Of a DNA stretch of 64,000 bases, positions 53,868-62,601 are shown in pieces. The stretch is from contig NZ_CP046620.1 of NCBI RefSeq assembly GCF_009931615.1, positions 2,371,501 through 2,435,500 of the forward strand, in the 5' to 3' direction. This DNA is from Algicella marina (GTDB taxonomy: Bacteria > Pseudomonadota > Alphaproteobacteria > Rhodobacterales > Rhodobacteraceae). The translations under genes were made by a program, and so were the position numbers. Each line of letters begins with the position of its first letter. The first letter of the stretch is position 1. The notes beneath the pieces are model-generated. The model ran no database searches. It was not told where the DNA came from and saw nothing but the letters and a program-made list of their open reading frames with translations.

Positions 53868-54239
53868 TCAATCATCAACTTTTGCTAGCCCATGACGCTT
53901 GGCTATCTCGACAAGAATGATTTCTAGTTTGACCGTATCAGACTCATCGTAGGATTCTTGAGGATGCCAATTTCCATACATGTAAGAATGAACGGCACCA
54001 GAAGGTCCGCCACGCATTGCTTCAACGGTAAGTCCTTCGTTCTCCAGTCTCTCAATCAATCGCTCAGCAGCGACCGGATTGAAATCCTCTCCAAAATGCA
54101 AAAGGAACCTTCCATTCGACTCTGCAAGTGCGTCTTCGTCTGACACAGACTCCAAAGCAATTACACTAAACGCCGTATCCGCCTCTACACTCTGAGGGAG
54201 CGTGTAGACAGCAAGCGTTGAAACCAAACAAAGAATCAT
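53868..54239 (-). CDS. exported hypothetical protein
   Basis: A 123-aa product with a signal peptide (ILCLVSTLAVYTLPQSVEAD after Met) and an acidic mature part (NGRFLLHFGEDFNPVAAERL, GGPSGAVHSYMYGNWHPQES, LVEIAKRHGLAKVDD). No family is recognised. It is AT-richer than its neighbours. The start is taken at ATG 54239, 4 bp after the TfoX-like stop; an ATG at 54275 would overlap that gene by 32 bp. It ends the TRAP-TfoX transcript, before a strong terminator. Confidence 0.6.
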   Translation of the reverse strand: MILCLVSTLAVYTLPQSVEADTAFSVIALESVSDEDALAESNGRFLLHFGEDFNPVAAERLIERLENEGLTVEAMRGGPSGAVHSYMYGNWHPQESYDESDTVKLEIILVEIAKRHGLAKVDD

Positions 54240-54243
54240 GCGC

Positions 54244-54615
54244 TTAGAGCAACTCAGCAAAGGAACAGCCTCCATCTATGGTCTTGGGAGCGAGGACATT
54301 CCCCACCGCAAGCTCCCGCCATGCCGTGAACGCTTCCTCGCTCAACTCTTCGGCATCGAGGAAATAGATGCCCGACATCACGCGTCCGCCCATCACGGCC
54401 GCCTCGCCGCCGCCGATGGCCGCAGCCTCCACGCCATTCTCCCTGCCGACGCGAAACATCAGCCGCCGCCGCCCGTCCTTCTCCCGGTGGGCCCCGGCCA
54501 CCATGTGACCGTTCACCATGAAGCAGGTGCCGCCCATCATCTTCTGTTCCCGCAGGTCCGGCAATCCGGCCAGCGCCTCACGCAGCCGGGTATTCAGAGC
54601 CTCGTCCACAGCCAT
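54244..54615 (-). CDS. TfoX/Sxy N-terminal family protein
   Basis: A 123-aa stand-alone TfoX-N domain: REQKMMGGTCFMVNGHMVAG and RRLMFRVGRENGVEAA, then GIYFLDAEELSEEAFTAWRE. The competence regulator TfoX of gammaproteobacteria has this domain, but single-domain copies in alphaproteobacteria have no proven role. It begins 3 bp after the TRAP permease stop, so it is co-transcribed with the transporter. Confidence 0.82.
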   Translation of the reverse strand: MAVDEALNTRLREALAGLPDLREQKMMGGTCFMVNGHMVAGAHREKDGRRRLMFRVGRENGVEAAAIGGGEAAVMGGRVMSGIYFLDAEELSEEAFTAWRELAVGNVLAPKTIDGGCSFAELL

Positions 54616-54618
54616 TGC

Positions 54619-56754
54619 TCAAGCCTCTCTACGAGACGCCACAAAGGGCACACCCTGGCGGTTCAGCAGGAACAGCCCGATGACCGTCACGGCACCCGCC
54701 ATATTGACCACCAGCCCGGCGGGCCACAGGCAGGCCAGCGACGCCATGGCCAGCAACAGACGCATCCCCCAGCCGATGGGCCGCTCCATGCAGCCCTGGA
54801 TAGCCCCCGCCAGCCCGTAGATGCCAACCACGGCGAAGCCGAAGACGGTCAGCATCGCCCCCCAGTCTCCGGACAGCAGCGGCGTGTAGGCAAACAGCAC
54901 CGGCACGATGTACAGACCCTTGGCCAGCTTCCAGCTGGCCACCCCGGTTGCCATCGCCGGGCTCTTGGCGATGGCGGCGGCGGTGAAGGCAGCAAGTGCC
55001 ACCGGAGGCGTCACGTTGCTGTCCTGGCTCAGCCAGAAAATGATCATATGCGCCGACAACAGTGCCGCGACGGCCGCTTCCGGCCCCACCGTCAGGTCGC
55101 GTAGCGGTGCCAGCACCTCCAGCGGCAGTCCGCCGATGAGCCCCGCGGCCTGCGCCCGTTCCATCGGCGCGCCCAGCAACGCCATCGCCTCCGGCGCACC
55201 CAGCATCAGCACCGCCTTGGCATCATCCGCCAGCGTTCCCGCCACCAGCGCGTCGATGACGATCCGGTCGGAAATCATCCCCGCCAGTGCCGGGGCGGAG
55301 AGCGTTGCCAGTACGATGTAGGCCGCCGTCACCGGCAGCCCCATGCCGAGGATCAGGCTTGCCAGTCCGATCAGCACGATGGCCAGCAGGATATTGCCAT
55401 TGGCCCAGTTGGCGATCATCAGGCTGAACGTGTTGCCAATGCCTGCTGTGGCGATGACGTTGACGATCAGACCCACCGCGCACAGCAGTACCGCCGTCAG
55501 CACCATGCTGCGCGTGCCCATCGCCAGCGCCTCGAACACCGCCTTCGGCCCCATCCGCGTCTCGGTCAGCCAACTGGACGCGACGACGGCAAGGATACCG
55601 AACACGGCGGCGTAGGCGGGCGTGTAGCCGGACACCAGCATGCCGATAAGCAGTGCGATCGGCAGCACGAAGCTGGCTCCGCCCTTGCGAAACGCGCCCC
55701 AAAGGGTCTGCCCCTCGCTGGCCATCGGCGCCAGCGCCAGCCGCTTCGCCTCGATCCGTACGAAGAAGGCGACCGAAAGAAAATAGAGCAGCGCCGGCAG
55801 CGCCGCGACGGCGACGATTGTCTCATAGGAAATCTGTGTCAGGCTCGCCATCACGAAGGCGCCCGCACCCATGATCGGCGGCATCAACTGGCCGCCCGTC
55901 GAACTGGCGGCCTCCACACCGCCGGCGAATTTCGGCTCGAAACCAGCCTTCTTCATCAGCGGGATGGTGATCACACCGGTGGACGCGGTGTTGGCGACGG
56001 CACTGCCGGAAATCGTACCCGTCAGGCCGGAAGCGATCACCGCCACCAGCCCCGGCCCGCCGACCAGCCGTCCCGCCACCGCGCGGGCGAGATTGATGAC
56101 GAAATCGCCCGCGCCGGACCGGATGAGAAAGGCCCCGAAGATGATGAACAGAAACACGTAAGTAGAGGAGATGCTGGCAATCGAGCCGAACATCGCATCA
56201 TCCCCGAATGCGGACCGGAAGGCGACAGTTTCCAGGCTCAGGCCGGGAAACGAAAAGATACCGCCCACATATTTGCCCCAGAACGTCACATAGGTCAGCG
56301 CAATCAGGATCAACGCCGGAATCACGAGGCCGGTCAACCGTCGGGTCAGTTCTATGGCACCGAAGATGCAGATGCCGATGGCGATCCAGTCCAGCGCCAC
56401 GAGCTTGACGCCCCGGTCGTAAATCGCGTTCTCCGCCTGCCCGAGGTAGAGCGCCGACAGAGCGATGGCCCCGCCGAGAACAAGATCCGGAATCAGCGTC
56501 AGGCCGGGCCGCGACTTCAGCATCGGATGCATGAACGCGGCAAGGAAGGCAAAGCCCGCGTAATGAAAGGAGTTGCGCTCCAGGTCGGAGAAGAACTGAG
56601 GCAGCCTTACGTCAACGACGGGAAGCGTCAGCGGTGTGACGGCGATATATAGATGCGTCAGCGCGAAGGCCGCGGCGAAAATGCTCAGCGCAATGCCGAA
56701 GAGGCCCGGTGCGGCCCGTTGCCCGGTCCCTTCGTCGACAAGGGGATCGGCCAT
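54619..56754 (-). CDS. TRAP transporter permease, fused small and large subunits
   Basis: A 711-aa membrane protein of the '4TM/12TM fusion' class. The first ~190 residues resemble DctQ-type helices, and the rest is a DctM-type permease with FLFIIFGAFLIRSGAGDFVI, GSAVANTASTGVITIPLMKK, GAGAFVMASLTQISYETIVA and GLASLILGMGLPVTAAYIVL. It works with a TAXI-type binding protein encoded immediately upstream to import a solute with sodium. Carboxylates such as alpha-ketoglutarate or glutamate are typical, but the substrate here is unknown. Confidence 0.92.
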   Translation of the reverse strand: MADPLVDEGTGQRAAPGLFGIALSIFAAAFALTHLYIAVTPLTLPVVDVRLPQFFSDLERNSFHYAGFAFLAAFMHPMLKSRPGLTLIPDLVLGGAIALSALYLGQAENAIYDRGVKLVALDWIAIGICIFGAIELTRRLTGLVIPALILIALTYVTFWGKYVGGIFSFPGLSLETVAFRSAFGDDAMFGSIASISSTYVFLFIIFGAFLIRSGAGDFVINLARAVAGRLVGGPGLVAVIASGLTGTISGSAVANTASTGVITIPLMKKAGFEPKFAGGVEAASSTGGQLMPPIMGAGAFVMASLTQISYETIVAVAALPALLYFLSVAFFVRIEAKRLALAPMASEGQTLWGAFRKGGASFVLPIALLIGMLVSGYTPAYAAVFGILAVVASSWLTETRMGPKAVFEALAMGTRSMVLTAVLLCAVGLIVNVIATAGIGNTFSLMIANWANGNILLAIVLIGLASLILGMGLPVTAAYIVLATLSAPALAGMISDRIVIDALVAGTLADDAKAVLMLGAPEAMALLGAPMERAQAAGLIGGLPLEVLAPLRDLTVGPEAAVAALLSAHMIIFWLSQDSNVTPPVALAAFTAAAIAKSPAMATGVASWKLAKGLYIVPVLFAYTPLLSGDWGAMLTVFGFAVVGIYGLAGAIQGCMERPIGWGMRLLLAMASLACLWPAGLVVNMAGAVTVIGLFLLNRQGVPFVASRREA

Positions 56755-56797
56755 GAAAACCTCCGAGGGAATGGTGAAACTGCGGGAAAGAGGAAAT

Positions 56798-56821
56798 GGC
56801 CCCCACCATCAGGCGGGGGCC
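56798..56821 (-). promoter_or_regulatory. intercistronic hairpin between TAXI and TRAP genes
   Basis: A 7-bp GC stem (GGCCCCC, 56798-56804, with 56815-56821) and 10-nt loop are followed on the minus strand by a T-rich ATTTCCTCTTT. This is consistent with partial termination or 3'-end protection that leaves the binding protein in excess over the permease. Confidence 0.55.
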
Positions 56822-56831
56822 GAAGGTCGGC

Positions 56832-57842
56832 TTACTTCGCGATAAGCCGCTCGGGCACGGTAACGCCCGCTTCTTCGTAGTAACGCTGCGCACCGGGATG
56901 CAGCGGCAGCGGCAGGCCGGCAATTGCCTTCTCCAGCGCCATCGCCTTCGTCGCCGGGTGGATCGCCTGCAGGAAGGCGAGGTTCTCGTAGATCGTCTTG
57001 GTGATCAGGTAGACGTTCTCTTCCGAGATGTCGGCGTTGGTGGCGAGGAAGTTCGGCTGCGCGATCGTGGTCACATCCTCATCCAGCCCCGGATATGTGC
57101 CCGCCGGGATCACGTATTCCGTCCACAGTTCACGCCCGCCATCGGCAGCGGCCAGTTGTTCCGGCGTGAAGTTCAGCAGCTTCACGCTGTCGGCCGCAGA
57201 GGCGAAAAGCTGGCTGATGGCGCCCGCCGGCACACCCGCCGGTGTGCTGATCCCCTTGACCTGGCCGTTCTGCAGGCTCTCGGCCGCCGGACCGTAGCCG
57301 CCGTAGACCAGCTCATAATCGGCATCGATATCGACACCAAGGCCGGAGAGCAGCGCGCGGTTGGACCCGATGGTGCCGGAGTTCTGGCTGCCGAGCGCCA
57401 TCGCCTCGCCCTTCAGGCCGACGAAATCCTCCACCGTACCCGTGGGCGCGGAATCCGCGGCCGCAACGAAATGCTCCACGTTCTGCCACAGCATGGATAC
57501 CGAGCGCAGGTTCTCCTGCTCGCCGGATTCCTCCAGCGGCCCCGTCCCCGTCGCGGCATAATAGCCATAGAGACCCTGCAGAATGGCAAACTGCGCCTCG
57601 CCCTCACGCAGCAGGCGCACGTTCTCGCCTGAGCCGGCGGAACTGATCGCCGACATACCGATGCTTTCGCTCGGCTGCAGTTTCACCTTGGTCAGCGTCG
57701 CCAGTGCAACACCGACAGGATAGTACGTGCCACCCGTGGACGCCGTTGCAAGAACGTAGTTGGCTTCCTCGGCCTTGACCGGGGCGCTGACGGATACCGT
57801 AACGGCAAGTGCGGCAGCCGCCGCTCCTTTGAAGATGTTCAT
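56832..57842 (-). CDS. TAXI family TRAP substrate-binding protein
   Basis: A 336-aa periplasmic protein: leader NIFKGAAAAALAVTVSVSAP, then VLATASTGGTYYPVGVALAT, the TAXI family hallmark, SSAGSGENVRLLREGEAQFA, ALGSQNSGTIGSNRALLSGL and a C-terminal HPGAQRYYEEAGVTVPERL. It captures the ligand for the fused TRAP permease. The ATG at 57842 has GGGAGA; the longer frame is non-coding. A run of nine C/G lies about 140 bp upstream. Confidence 0.93.
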   Translation of the reverse strand: MNIFKGAAAAALAVTVSVSAPVKAEEANYVLATASTGGTYYPVGVALATLTKVKLQPSESIGMSAISSAGSGENVRLLREGEAQFAILQGLYGYYAATGTGPLEESGEQENLRSVSMLWQNVEHFVAAADSAPTGTVEDFVGLKGEAMALGSQNSGTIGSNRALLSGLGVDIDADYELVYGGYGPAAESLQNGQVKGISTPAGVPAGAISQLFASAADSVKLLNFTPEQLAAADGGRELWTEYVIPAGTYPGLDEDVTTIAQPNFLATNADISEENVYLITKTIYENLAFLQAIHPATKAMALEKAIAGLPLPLHPGAQRYYEEAGVTVPERLIAK

Positions 57843-58035
57843 CTTTTTCTCCCTGAATCCTGTGGATGCACGGTGGCACCCGCCGGCATACTTGCAGAAC
57901 CGATCCGATATGGCCAGCGGCGAACCTTGCGAAAAGGCCGCATTCAAGGGCCCGAGCCGAATTTGCGGCCACCCGCAATGCCCCCCCCCTGCCGCGTTGC
58001 ACATTGGCGCGGCAGATTGGTTCGACATCGAATTT

Positions 58036-59130
58036 CTATCGCGTCGCCAAGGCGTTGCGCGCGTTCAGACGCTCCAGGTTGACGATGGTCGACAACATCA
58101 GCCGGTCCTGGCTCCAGTCCGCCGGCTGCTGCAATGCAAGTGACAGCGCCCCGACCGCCAGCACCACGGGTACGGCCACCAACGCCACGATGGCCCGTGG
58201 CGCCCGCGCCTGACGCGCCTCTGCCACCGCCATCAACCGGCGGTACAAGAACGGCCGCCGCCGCGCCTCTACGAAGGCCACGCCGGGCAGCGCCCGGCGC
58301 ACAGCGATGTTCTCGCGGCAGAACCGCAGCAGGCAGGCACAATATGCCCGCACATCCAGCCGGCCCCGTTCCACCAACCGCTGGTCGCAAGCCAGTTCGC
58401 GCAACTGCTCCACCTCCCGCTTCCACAGATGCATCGCCGGGTTCCAGAAAAAGAACGGCCGGATCACCTCCATACCGATCTCCCATGCCAGGTCGCCTTG
58501 CCGGATGTGCTGGAACTCGTGCGCCAGCACCATAGAAAGGTCCGCCGGTCGCGCCAGCAGTGATGAGGGCACCACAACGTAATGCCGCCGCCAGCCACGC
58601 GTCGAGAATGGCATGGTTATCTCGTCACTCACCAGCAGGCTCACCGTCCCCAGACGCCGCCAAACATGGCAGCGCCGCAGCACCTGCCAAACCGACAGCC
58701 CGCTCCATCCCAGTCGCACGGCGGCAATCACGAAACCTGCCAGCGCCACACCGGCGATGATCCAGGCTACCGGATGCGCGAAATCCAGAAACCCGCGAAT
58801 GCCCGTTTCACGCATCGCGATCAGGGCCTCGAAATCCGCCGCCGGCATCTTGATCTGACCGTTCAGGTAATGCGCCACCGCGATATCGGAAATGGTAAGC
58901 GGCGCACCCAGCCAGCCCTCTGCCCGCAGCAAGCCGACACCAAGCATCGCCAGCGGGGTCAGCGCCATCGCCGCCAGCACCACCGTCATCGCCCGCAACT
59001 GGCCGATGAAGGCCCGCCCCAGTCCCAGCCGCCCCAGCGCGAACCGCACCAGTCGCCACAGGGCAAATCCGAATACCAGCACGACATTCGCTTCGAGATA
59101 TGCGTTCAGAAGTGTTTCAGAGCCCATCAT
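58036..59130 (-). CDS. M56 family (BlaR1-like) membrane metallopeptidase
   Basis: A 364-aa protein with about four helices and a zincin site on the cytoplasmic side: MVLAHEFQHIRQGDLAW (HExxH) and the distal REVEQLRELACDQRLVERG (Glu ligand). In BlaR1/MecR1 a C-terminal penicillin-binding sensor follows; here only about 30 residues follow the last helix (IVALVAVPVVLAVGALSLAL), so beta-lactam sensing is not supported. It probably cleaves the BlaI-type repressor encoded just upstream (14-bp overlap) on an unknown envelope signal. Confidence 0.88.
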   Translation of the reverse strand: MMGSETLLNAYLEANVVLVFGFALWRLVRFALGRLGLGRAFIGQLRAMTVVLAAMALTPLAMLGVGLLRAEGWLGAPLTISDIAVAHYLNGQIKMPAADFEALIAMRETGIRGFLDFAHPVAWIIAGVALAGFVIAAVRLGWSGLSVWQVLRRCHVWRRLGTVSLLVSDEITMPFSTRGWRRHYVVVPSSLLARPADLSMVLAHEFQHIRQGDLAWEIGMEVIRPFFFWNPAMHLWKREVEQLRELACDQRLVERGRLDVRAYCACLLRFCRENIAVRRALPGVAFVEARRRPFLYRRLMAVAEARQARAPRAIVALVAVPVVLAVGALSLALQQPADWSQDRLMLSTIVNLERLNARNALATR

Positions 59131-59539
59131 CTTTCAACTTCCTGTCCACCATCGCCCGAATTTCCTCGAGCGCTTCCACCGAAAGGCCTTCGTCATCGAC
59201 AAGTCGTGCCACCAGACTAGCCGGAGTCCCGTCAAAAAGCTTCCGTGAAAGATCGCGCAGTGACCGGGACTGGTAGTCGTCCTTCTCGACCGTCGGCGTA
59301 TAGATGAAGGTCTTGCCGTCGCGCCGGCTCTTCACGAAGCCCTTTTCTTCGAGAATGCGCATGATCGTGGCCGCCGAAGTGTAGGCCAGGCTGCGTTCCT
59401 CCGGCAGTTGTCCCAGCAACTCCCGCACCGATGCCTGCTCCAGCGCCCACAGGTGCGACATGAATTCCAGTTCCACCTCGGTCAGAAATTCCGAGTTCTT
59501 CTTTCTGCGCATAACAGACCTGTTCACACCCATGACCAT
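59117..59539 (-). CDS. BlaI/MecI/CopY family repressor
   Basis: A 140-aa winged-helix repressor: LTEVELEFMSHLWALEQASV, LAYTSAATIMRILEEKGFVK (recognition helix) and SRRDGKTFIYTPTVEKDDYQ (wing), then a dimerisation tail. Cleavage by the M56 partner would release it from DNA. The ATG at 59539 has GGAGG upstream; other in-frame ATGs at 59533 and 59512 are possible. It lies 55 bp behind the end of the glycerol ABC operon in the same direction, and no beta-lactamase is in view. Confidence 0.87.
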   Translation of the reverse strand: MVMGVNRSVMRRKKNSEFLTEVELEFMSHLWALEQASVRELLGQLPEERSLAYTSAATIMRILEEKGFVKSRRDGKTFIYTPTVEKDDYQSRSLRDLSRKLFDGTPASLVARLVDDEGLSVEALEEIRAMVDRKLKDDGL

Positions 59540-59594
59540 CGTACCTCCAGCAGGTAGAGCGGAAATGAGGCGAGATTGAAAGTCATCGGCGACC

Positions 59595-59876
59595 TCACAC
59601 CTTCCAGAAGCAGAAGAAAGCCCAGGCCAGTGCCAATCCAAGCGGCACCCACAGCGGCATTCCGAAAAATCCCAGCCACGCCAGAAAGATATAGACGGTG
59701 CCGAGAAGCGAGATGAACAATCGGTCTCCGCGCGTCGTCGTCAGGCCCAGCACCCCACGGCGCTCGTCGCCTCCCGGCCGCCGGATCTCCAGCACCGTGA
59801 TTACGGCCATCGCTCCGAAAATCCCGACAAACACCAGCGCCGTCGGCCAGGTCCAGGCCATCCATCCCAGCATCAC
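59595..59876 (-). CDS. glpU: DUF2160 small membrane protein of glycerol ABC operon
   Basis: A 93-aa protein with three helices (WTWPTALVFVGIFGAMAVIT, LFISLLGTVYIFLAWLGFFG, PLWVPLGLALAWAFFCFWKV). DUF2160 is found with GlpSTPQV glycerol importers and corresponds to GlpU of Rhizobium, whose role is undefined. It overlaps glpQ by 4 bp. Being last, it may set the end of the operon. Confidence 0.85.
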   Translation of the reverse strand: MMLGWMAWTWPTALVFVGIFGAMAVITVLEIRRPGGDERRGVLGLTTTRGDRLFISLLGTVYIFLAWLGFFGMPLWVPLGLALAWAFFCFWKV

Positions 59877-60670
59877 ACCCTCCCCAGGGCGAAGCCCTTG
59901 GCGATGTAGTTGCGCACGAAGTAGATCACGATGGCGCCGGGGATGATCGTCAGCGTCCCCGCCGCCGCCAGCAGCCCCAATTCATATCCGGCACTAGAGG
60001 CCGTTTTGGTCATCGTCGCGGCAATCGGCTTGGCCTCCACCGCCGTCAGCGTCTTGGCCAGCAGCAATTCCACCCAACTGAACATGAAGCAGAAGAACGC
60101 GGCCACGCCCACGCCCGCCTTGATGCTGGGCAGGAAAATGGTCACGAAAAAGCGCGGAAACGAATAGCCATCCACATAGGCCGTCTCGTCCAACTCCTTC
60201 GGAACCCCACCCATGAACCCTTCGAGGATCCAGACGGCGAGGGGAATGTTGAACAGGCAATGCGCCAGCGCCACCGCCAGATGCGTGTCGAACAGGCCCA
60301 CCGCCGAATAAAGCTGGAAGAACGGCAGCGCGAACACCGCCGCCGGCGCCATCCGGTTCGTCAGCAGCCAGAAGAAAAGCTGCTTGTCGCCCAGAAACCG
60401 ATAGCGGCTGAAAGCATAGGCCGCAGGCAACGCCACGACGATGGAAATCACGGTGTTGATCGTCACGTAGATGATCGAGTTGATATAGCCCCAGTACCAG
60501 GTGGGATCCGTGAAGATCACCCGGTAATTCTCCAGCGTGAACGTCTGCGGAAACAGCGAGAACCCGGCGAGGATCTCGTTGGTGGTCTTGAAGCTCATCG
60601 CCACCAGCCAGTAGATCGGCAGCAACAGGAACGCGATGTAGAGGATGGGAATGAGGGAGCGTTTTCTCAT
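59873..60670 (-). CDS. glpQ: glycerol ABC transporter permease GlpQ-type
   Basis: A 265-aa permease of the MalG/carbohydrate class with six helices (SLIPILYIAFLLLPIYWLVA at the start) and the EAA loop WILEGFMGGVPKELDETAYV followed by DGYSFPRFFVTIFLP. It pairs with the preceding permease to form the membrane channel. It overlaps glpP and glpU by 4 bp each. The substrate assignment rests on the operon's similarity to the Rhizobium glycerol system. Confidence 0.88.
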   Translation of the reverse strand: MRKRSLIPILYIAFLLLPIYWLVAMSFKTTNEILAGFSLFPQTFTLENYRVIFTDPTWYWGYINSIIYVTINTVISIVVALPAAYAFSRYRFLGDKQLFFWLLTNRMAPAAVFALPFFQLYSAVGLFDTHLAVALAHCLFNIPLAVWILEGFMGGVPKELDETAYVDGYSFPRFFVTIFLPSIKAGVGVAAFFCFMFSWVELLLAKTLTAVEAKPIAATMTKTASSAGYELGLLAAAGTLTIIPGAIVIYFVRNYIAKGFALGRV

Positions 60671-61530
60671 TTGGCGTCATCCTTTGTCATCAGCGTGTAG
60701 AACACCCAGCTCACCAGCAGCGTGATCGCGAAATAGATCAGGCTCATCGCCGCCGCAGGCCCAAGGTCGAACTGCCCCAGCGCCATCTTCACGAGGTCGA
60801 TGGACAGCAGCGTGGTCGAATTCCCCGGCCCGCCGCCTGTCAGCACGAAGGGCTCCGTGTAGATGTTGAAGCTGTCCATGAACCGCAGCAGGATCGCGAT
60901 CGTCAGCACCGTCTTCATCTTCGGCAACTGGATGTACCGGAACACCGCCCAGCTGCTCGCCCCGTCGATCTTCGCCGCCTGATAATAGGCATCGGGGATC
61001 GAGACGAGCCCGGCATAGCTCAGCAGCACCACCAGCGATGTCCAGTGCCAGACATCCATCACGATGATCGTCACCCACGCGGCAAACGGGTTCTGCGTCA
61101 TGTCATAGGGAATGCCCAGCGTCGTGTTCATCAGGTAGCCCAGCAGGCCGATATCTGGCAGCGTGAAGATGTTCCACATCGCCCCCACCACGTTCCACGG
61201 GATCAGCATCGGCAGCGCCATCAGCACCAGGCACACGGGCACCCAGAACCCCTGCCGCGGCATCGCCAGCGCGATGATGATGCCCAGCGGCACCTCGATC
61301 GCCAGAATGATGCCGGTGAACATGAACTGCCGACCCAGCGCCGCATAAAACCGGTCCGAATTCAGCAGTTGCTGAAACCAGTCCAGCCCCTGCCAGAAGA
61401 ACACGTTGTCGCCGAAGGTTTCCTGCACCGAGTAGTTGACCACCGTCATCATCGGGATCAGCGCATTGAACGCCACCAGCACCAGCACCGGCAGCACGAA
61501 GAACCAGCCCTTCTGATTGACAGTCTTCAT
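60667..61530 (-). CDS. glpP: glycerol ABC transporter permease GlpP-type
   Basis: A 287-aa permease of the MalF-like class with six helices (GWFFVLPVLVLVAFNALIPM first) and the EAA motif IPDAYYQAAKIDGASSWAVF then RYIQLPKMK. The ATG at 61530 shares four bases with the glpT stop. It forms a heterodimeric channel with GlpQ. Confidence 0.88.
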   Translation of the reverse strand: MKTVNQKGWFFVLPVLVLVAFNALIPMMTVVNYSVQETFGDNVFFWQGLDWFQQLLNSDRFYAALGRQFMFTGIILAIEVPLGIIIALAMPRQGFWVPVCLVLMALPMLIPWNVVGAMWNIFTLPDIGLLGYLMNTTLGIPYDMTQNPFAAWVTIIVMDVWHWTSLVVLLSYAGLVSIPDAYYQAAKIDGASSWAVFRYIQLPKMKTVLTIAILLRFMDSFNIYTEPFVLTGGGPGNSTTLLSIDLVKMALGQFDLGPAAAMSLIYFAITLLVSWVFYTLMTKDDAK

Positions 61531-62600
61531 CGTCCCGCCTCCGTCGCCAGCCACCCGTCGCGATACACCCGCGTCTGCTCGGGCTTGAAGGCCAGATGCA
61601 CCTCCGCCCCCTGCTCGGGCACCGGCCCCTCGACGATGGCCTTCACACTCACCCCGCCGGTCACCGCATCCACCACCGAATGCCGGCCCACGTCCGCCAC
61701 CCGCGCCACCCGCGCCGGCAGGCCCGTGGCCCCGAGCGAGACGAATTCCGGCCGCACGCCGATCTGCGCCGCACCCTCGCCGGGCCGCACCGCCCCTTCC
61801 AGCGGCACCGCGCTGCCCTCGAAGAAGGCGCCACCATCCCGCACCTCGCAGGGCAGCAGGTTCATACCCGGAGAGCCGATGAAATGGCCCACGAACGTGT
61901 GCTGCGGCCGCTCGAAAAGTTCCACCGGCGTGCCGATCTGCACCACCTCGCCGTCCTGCATCACCACCACCTGGTCGGCGAAGGTCAGCGCCTCGGTCTG
62001 GTCATGCGTCACATAGATCATCGTGCGCCGCACCCGCTGATGCAGTTCCTTCAGCTTGCTGCGCAACTTCCACTTCAGATGCGGGTCGATCACCGTCAGC
62101 GGCTCGTCAAACATCACCACGTTCACGTCGTCGCGCACCAGCCCGCGCCCCATGCTGATCTTCTGCTTGTTGTCCGGGCTCAGCCCCGCCGCCTTGGTGT
62201 CCAGCATCGCCGTCACGTCCAGCATCTCGGCGATCTCGCGCACCCGCGCGTCCACGCGGGCGGCATCCACACCCCGGTTGCGCAACGGAAAGGCGAGGTT
62301 GTCGTACACGCTCATCGTGTCGTAGATCACCGGAAACTGGAACACCTGCGCGATGTTGCGCCGGTCCGGCGGCTCCGCCGTCACATCCTGCTCATCGAAC
62401 AGGATCTTGCCCTCTGATGGCACCAGCAGCCCCGAGATGATGTTCAGCAACGTCGATTTCCCGCACCCCGAAGGCCCCAGCAGCGCATAGGCCCCGCCAT
62501 CGTCCCATTCGAGGTCGATCTCCTTCAGCGCGTAGTCTTCCGGCTTCGAAGGGTTCGGGTAGTAGCTGTGCCGCAGGTTCGACAGGGTGATTTTCGCCAT
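61527..62600 (-). CDS. glpT: glycerol ABC transporter ATPase GlpT-type, degenerate signature
   Basis: A 357-aa ATPase with Walker A LLGPSGCGKSTLLN, Walker B VVMFDEPLTVIDP and H-loop YVTHDQTEAL, then a TOBE-type regulatory domain (GVRPEFVSLGATGLPARVAR). The ABC signature, normally LSGGQ, reads LSPDNKQKI here, so it should not complete a competent site on its partner. The start at 62600 is one base from the glpS stop. Confidence 0.88.
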   Translation of the reverse strand: MAKITLSNLRHSYYPNPSKPEDYALKEIDLEWDDGGAYALLGPSGCGKSTLLNIISGLLVPSEGKILFDEQDVTAEPPDRRNIAQVFQFPVIYDTMSVYDNLAFPLRNRGVDAARVDARVREIAEMLDVTAMLDTKAAGLSPDNKQKISMGRGLVRDDVNVVMFDEPLTVIDPHLKWKLRSKLKELHQRVRRTMIYVTHDQTEALTFADQVVVMQDGEVVQIGTPVELFERPQHTFVGHFIGSPGMNLLPCEVRDGGAFFEGSAVPLEGAVRPGEGAAQIGVRPEFVSLGATGLPARVARVADVGRHSVVDAVTGGVSVKAIVEGPVPEQGAEVHLAFKPEQTRVYRDGWLATEAGR

Positions 62601-62601
62601 C

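Noticed and set aside
58036-59539. Beta-lactam resistance regulator pair
   Set aside because: The M56 protein has no penicillin-binding domain and no beta-lactamase is linked.
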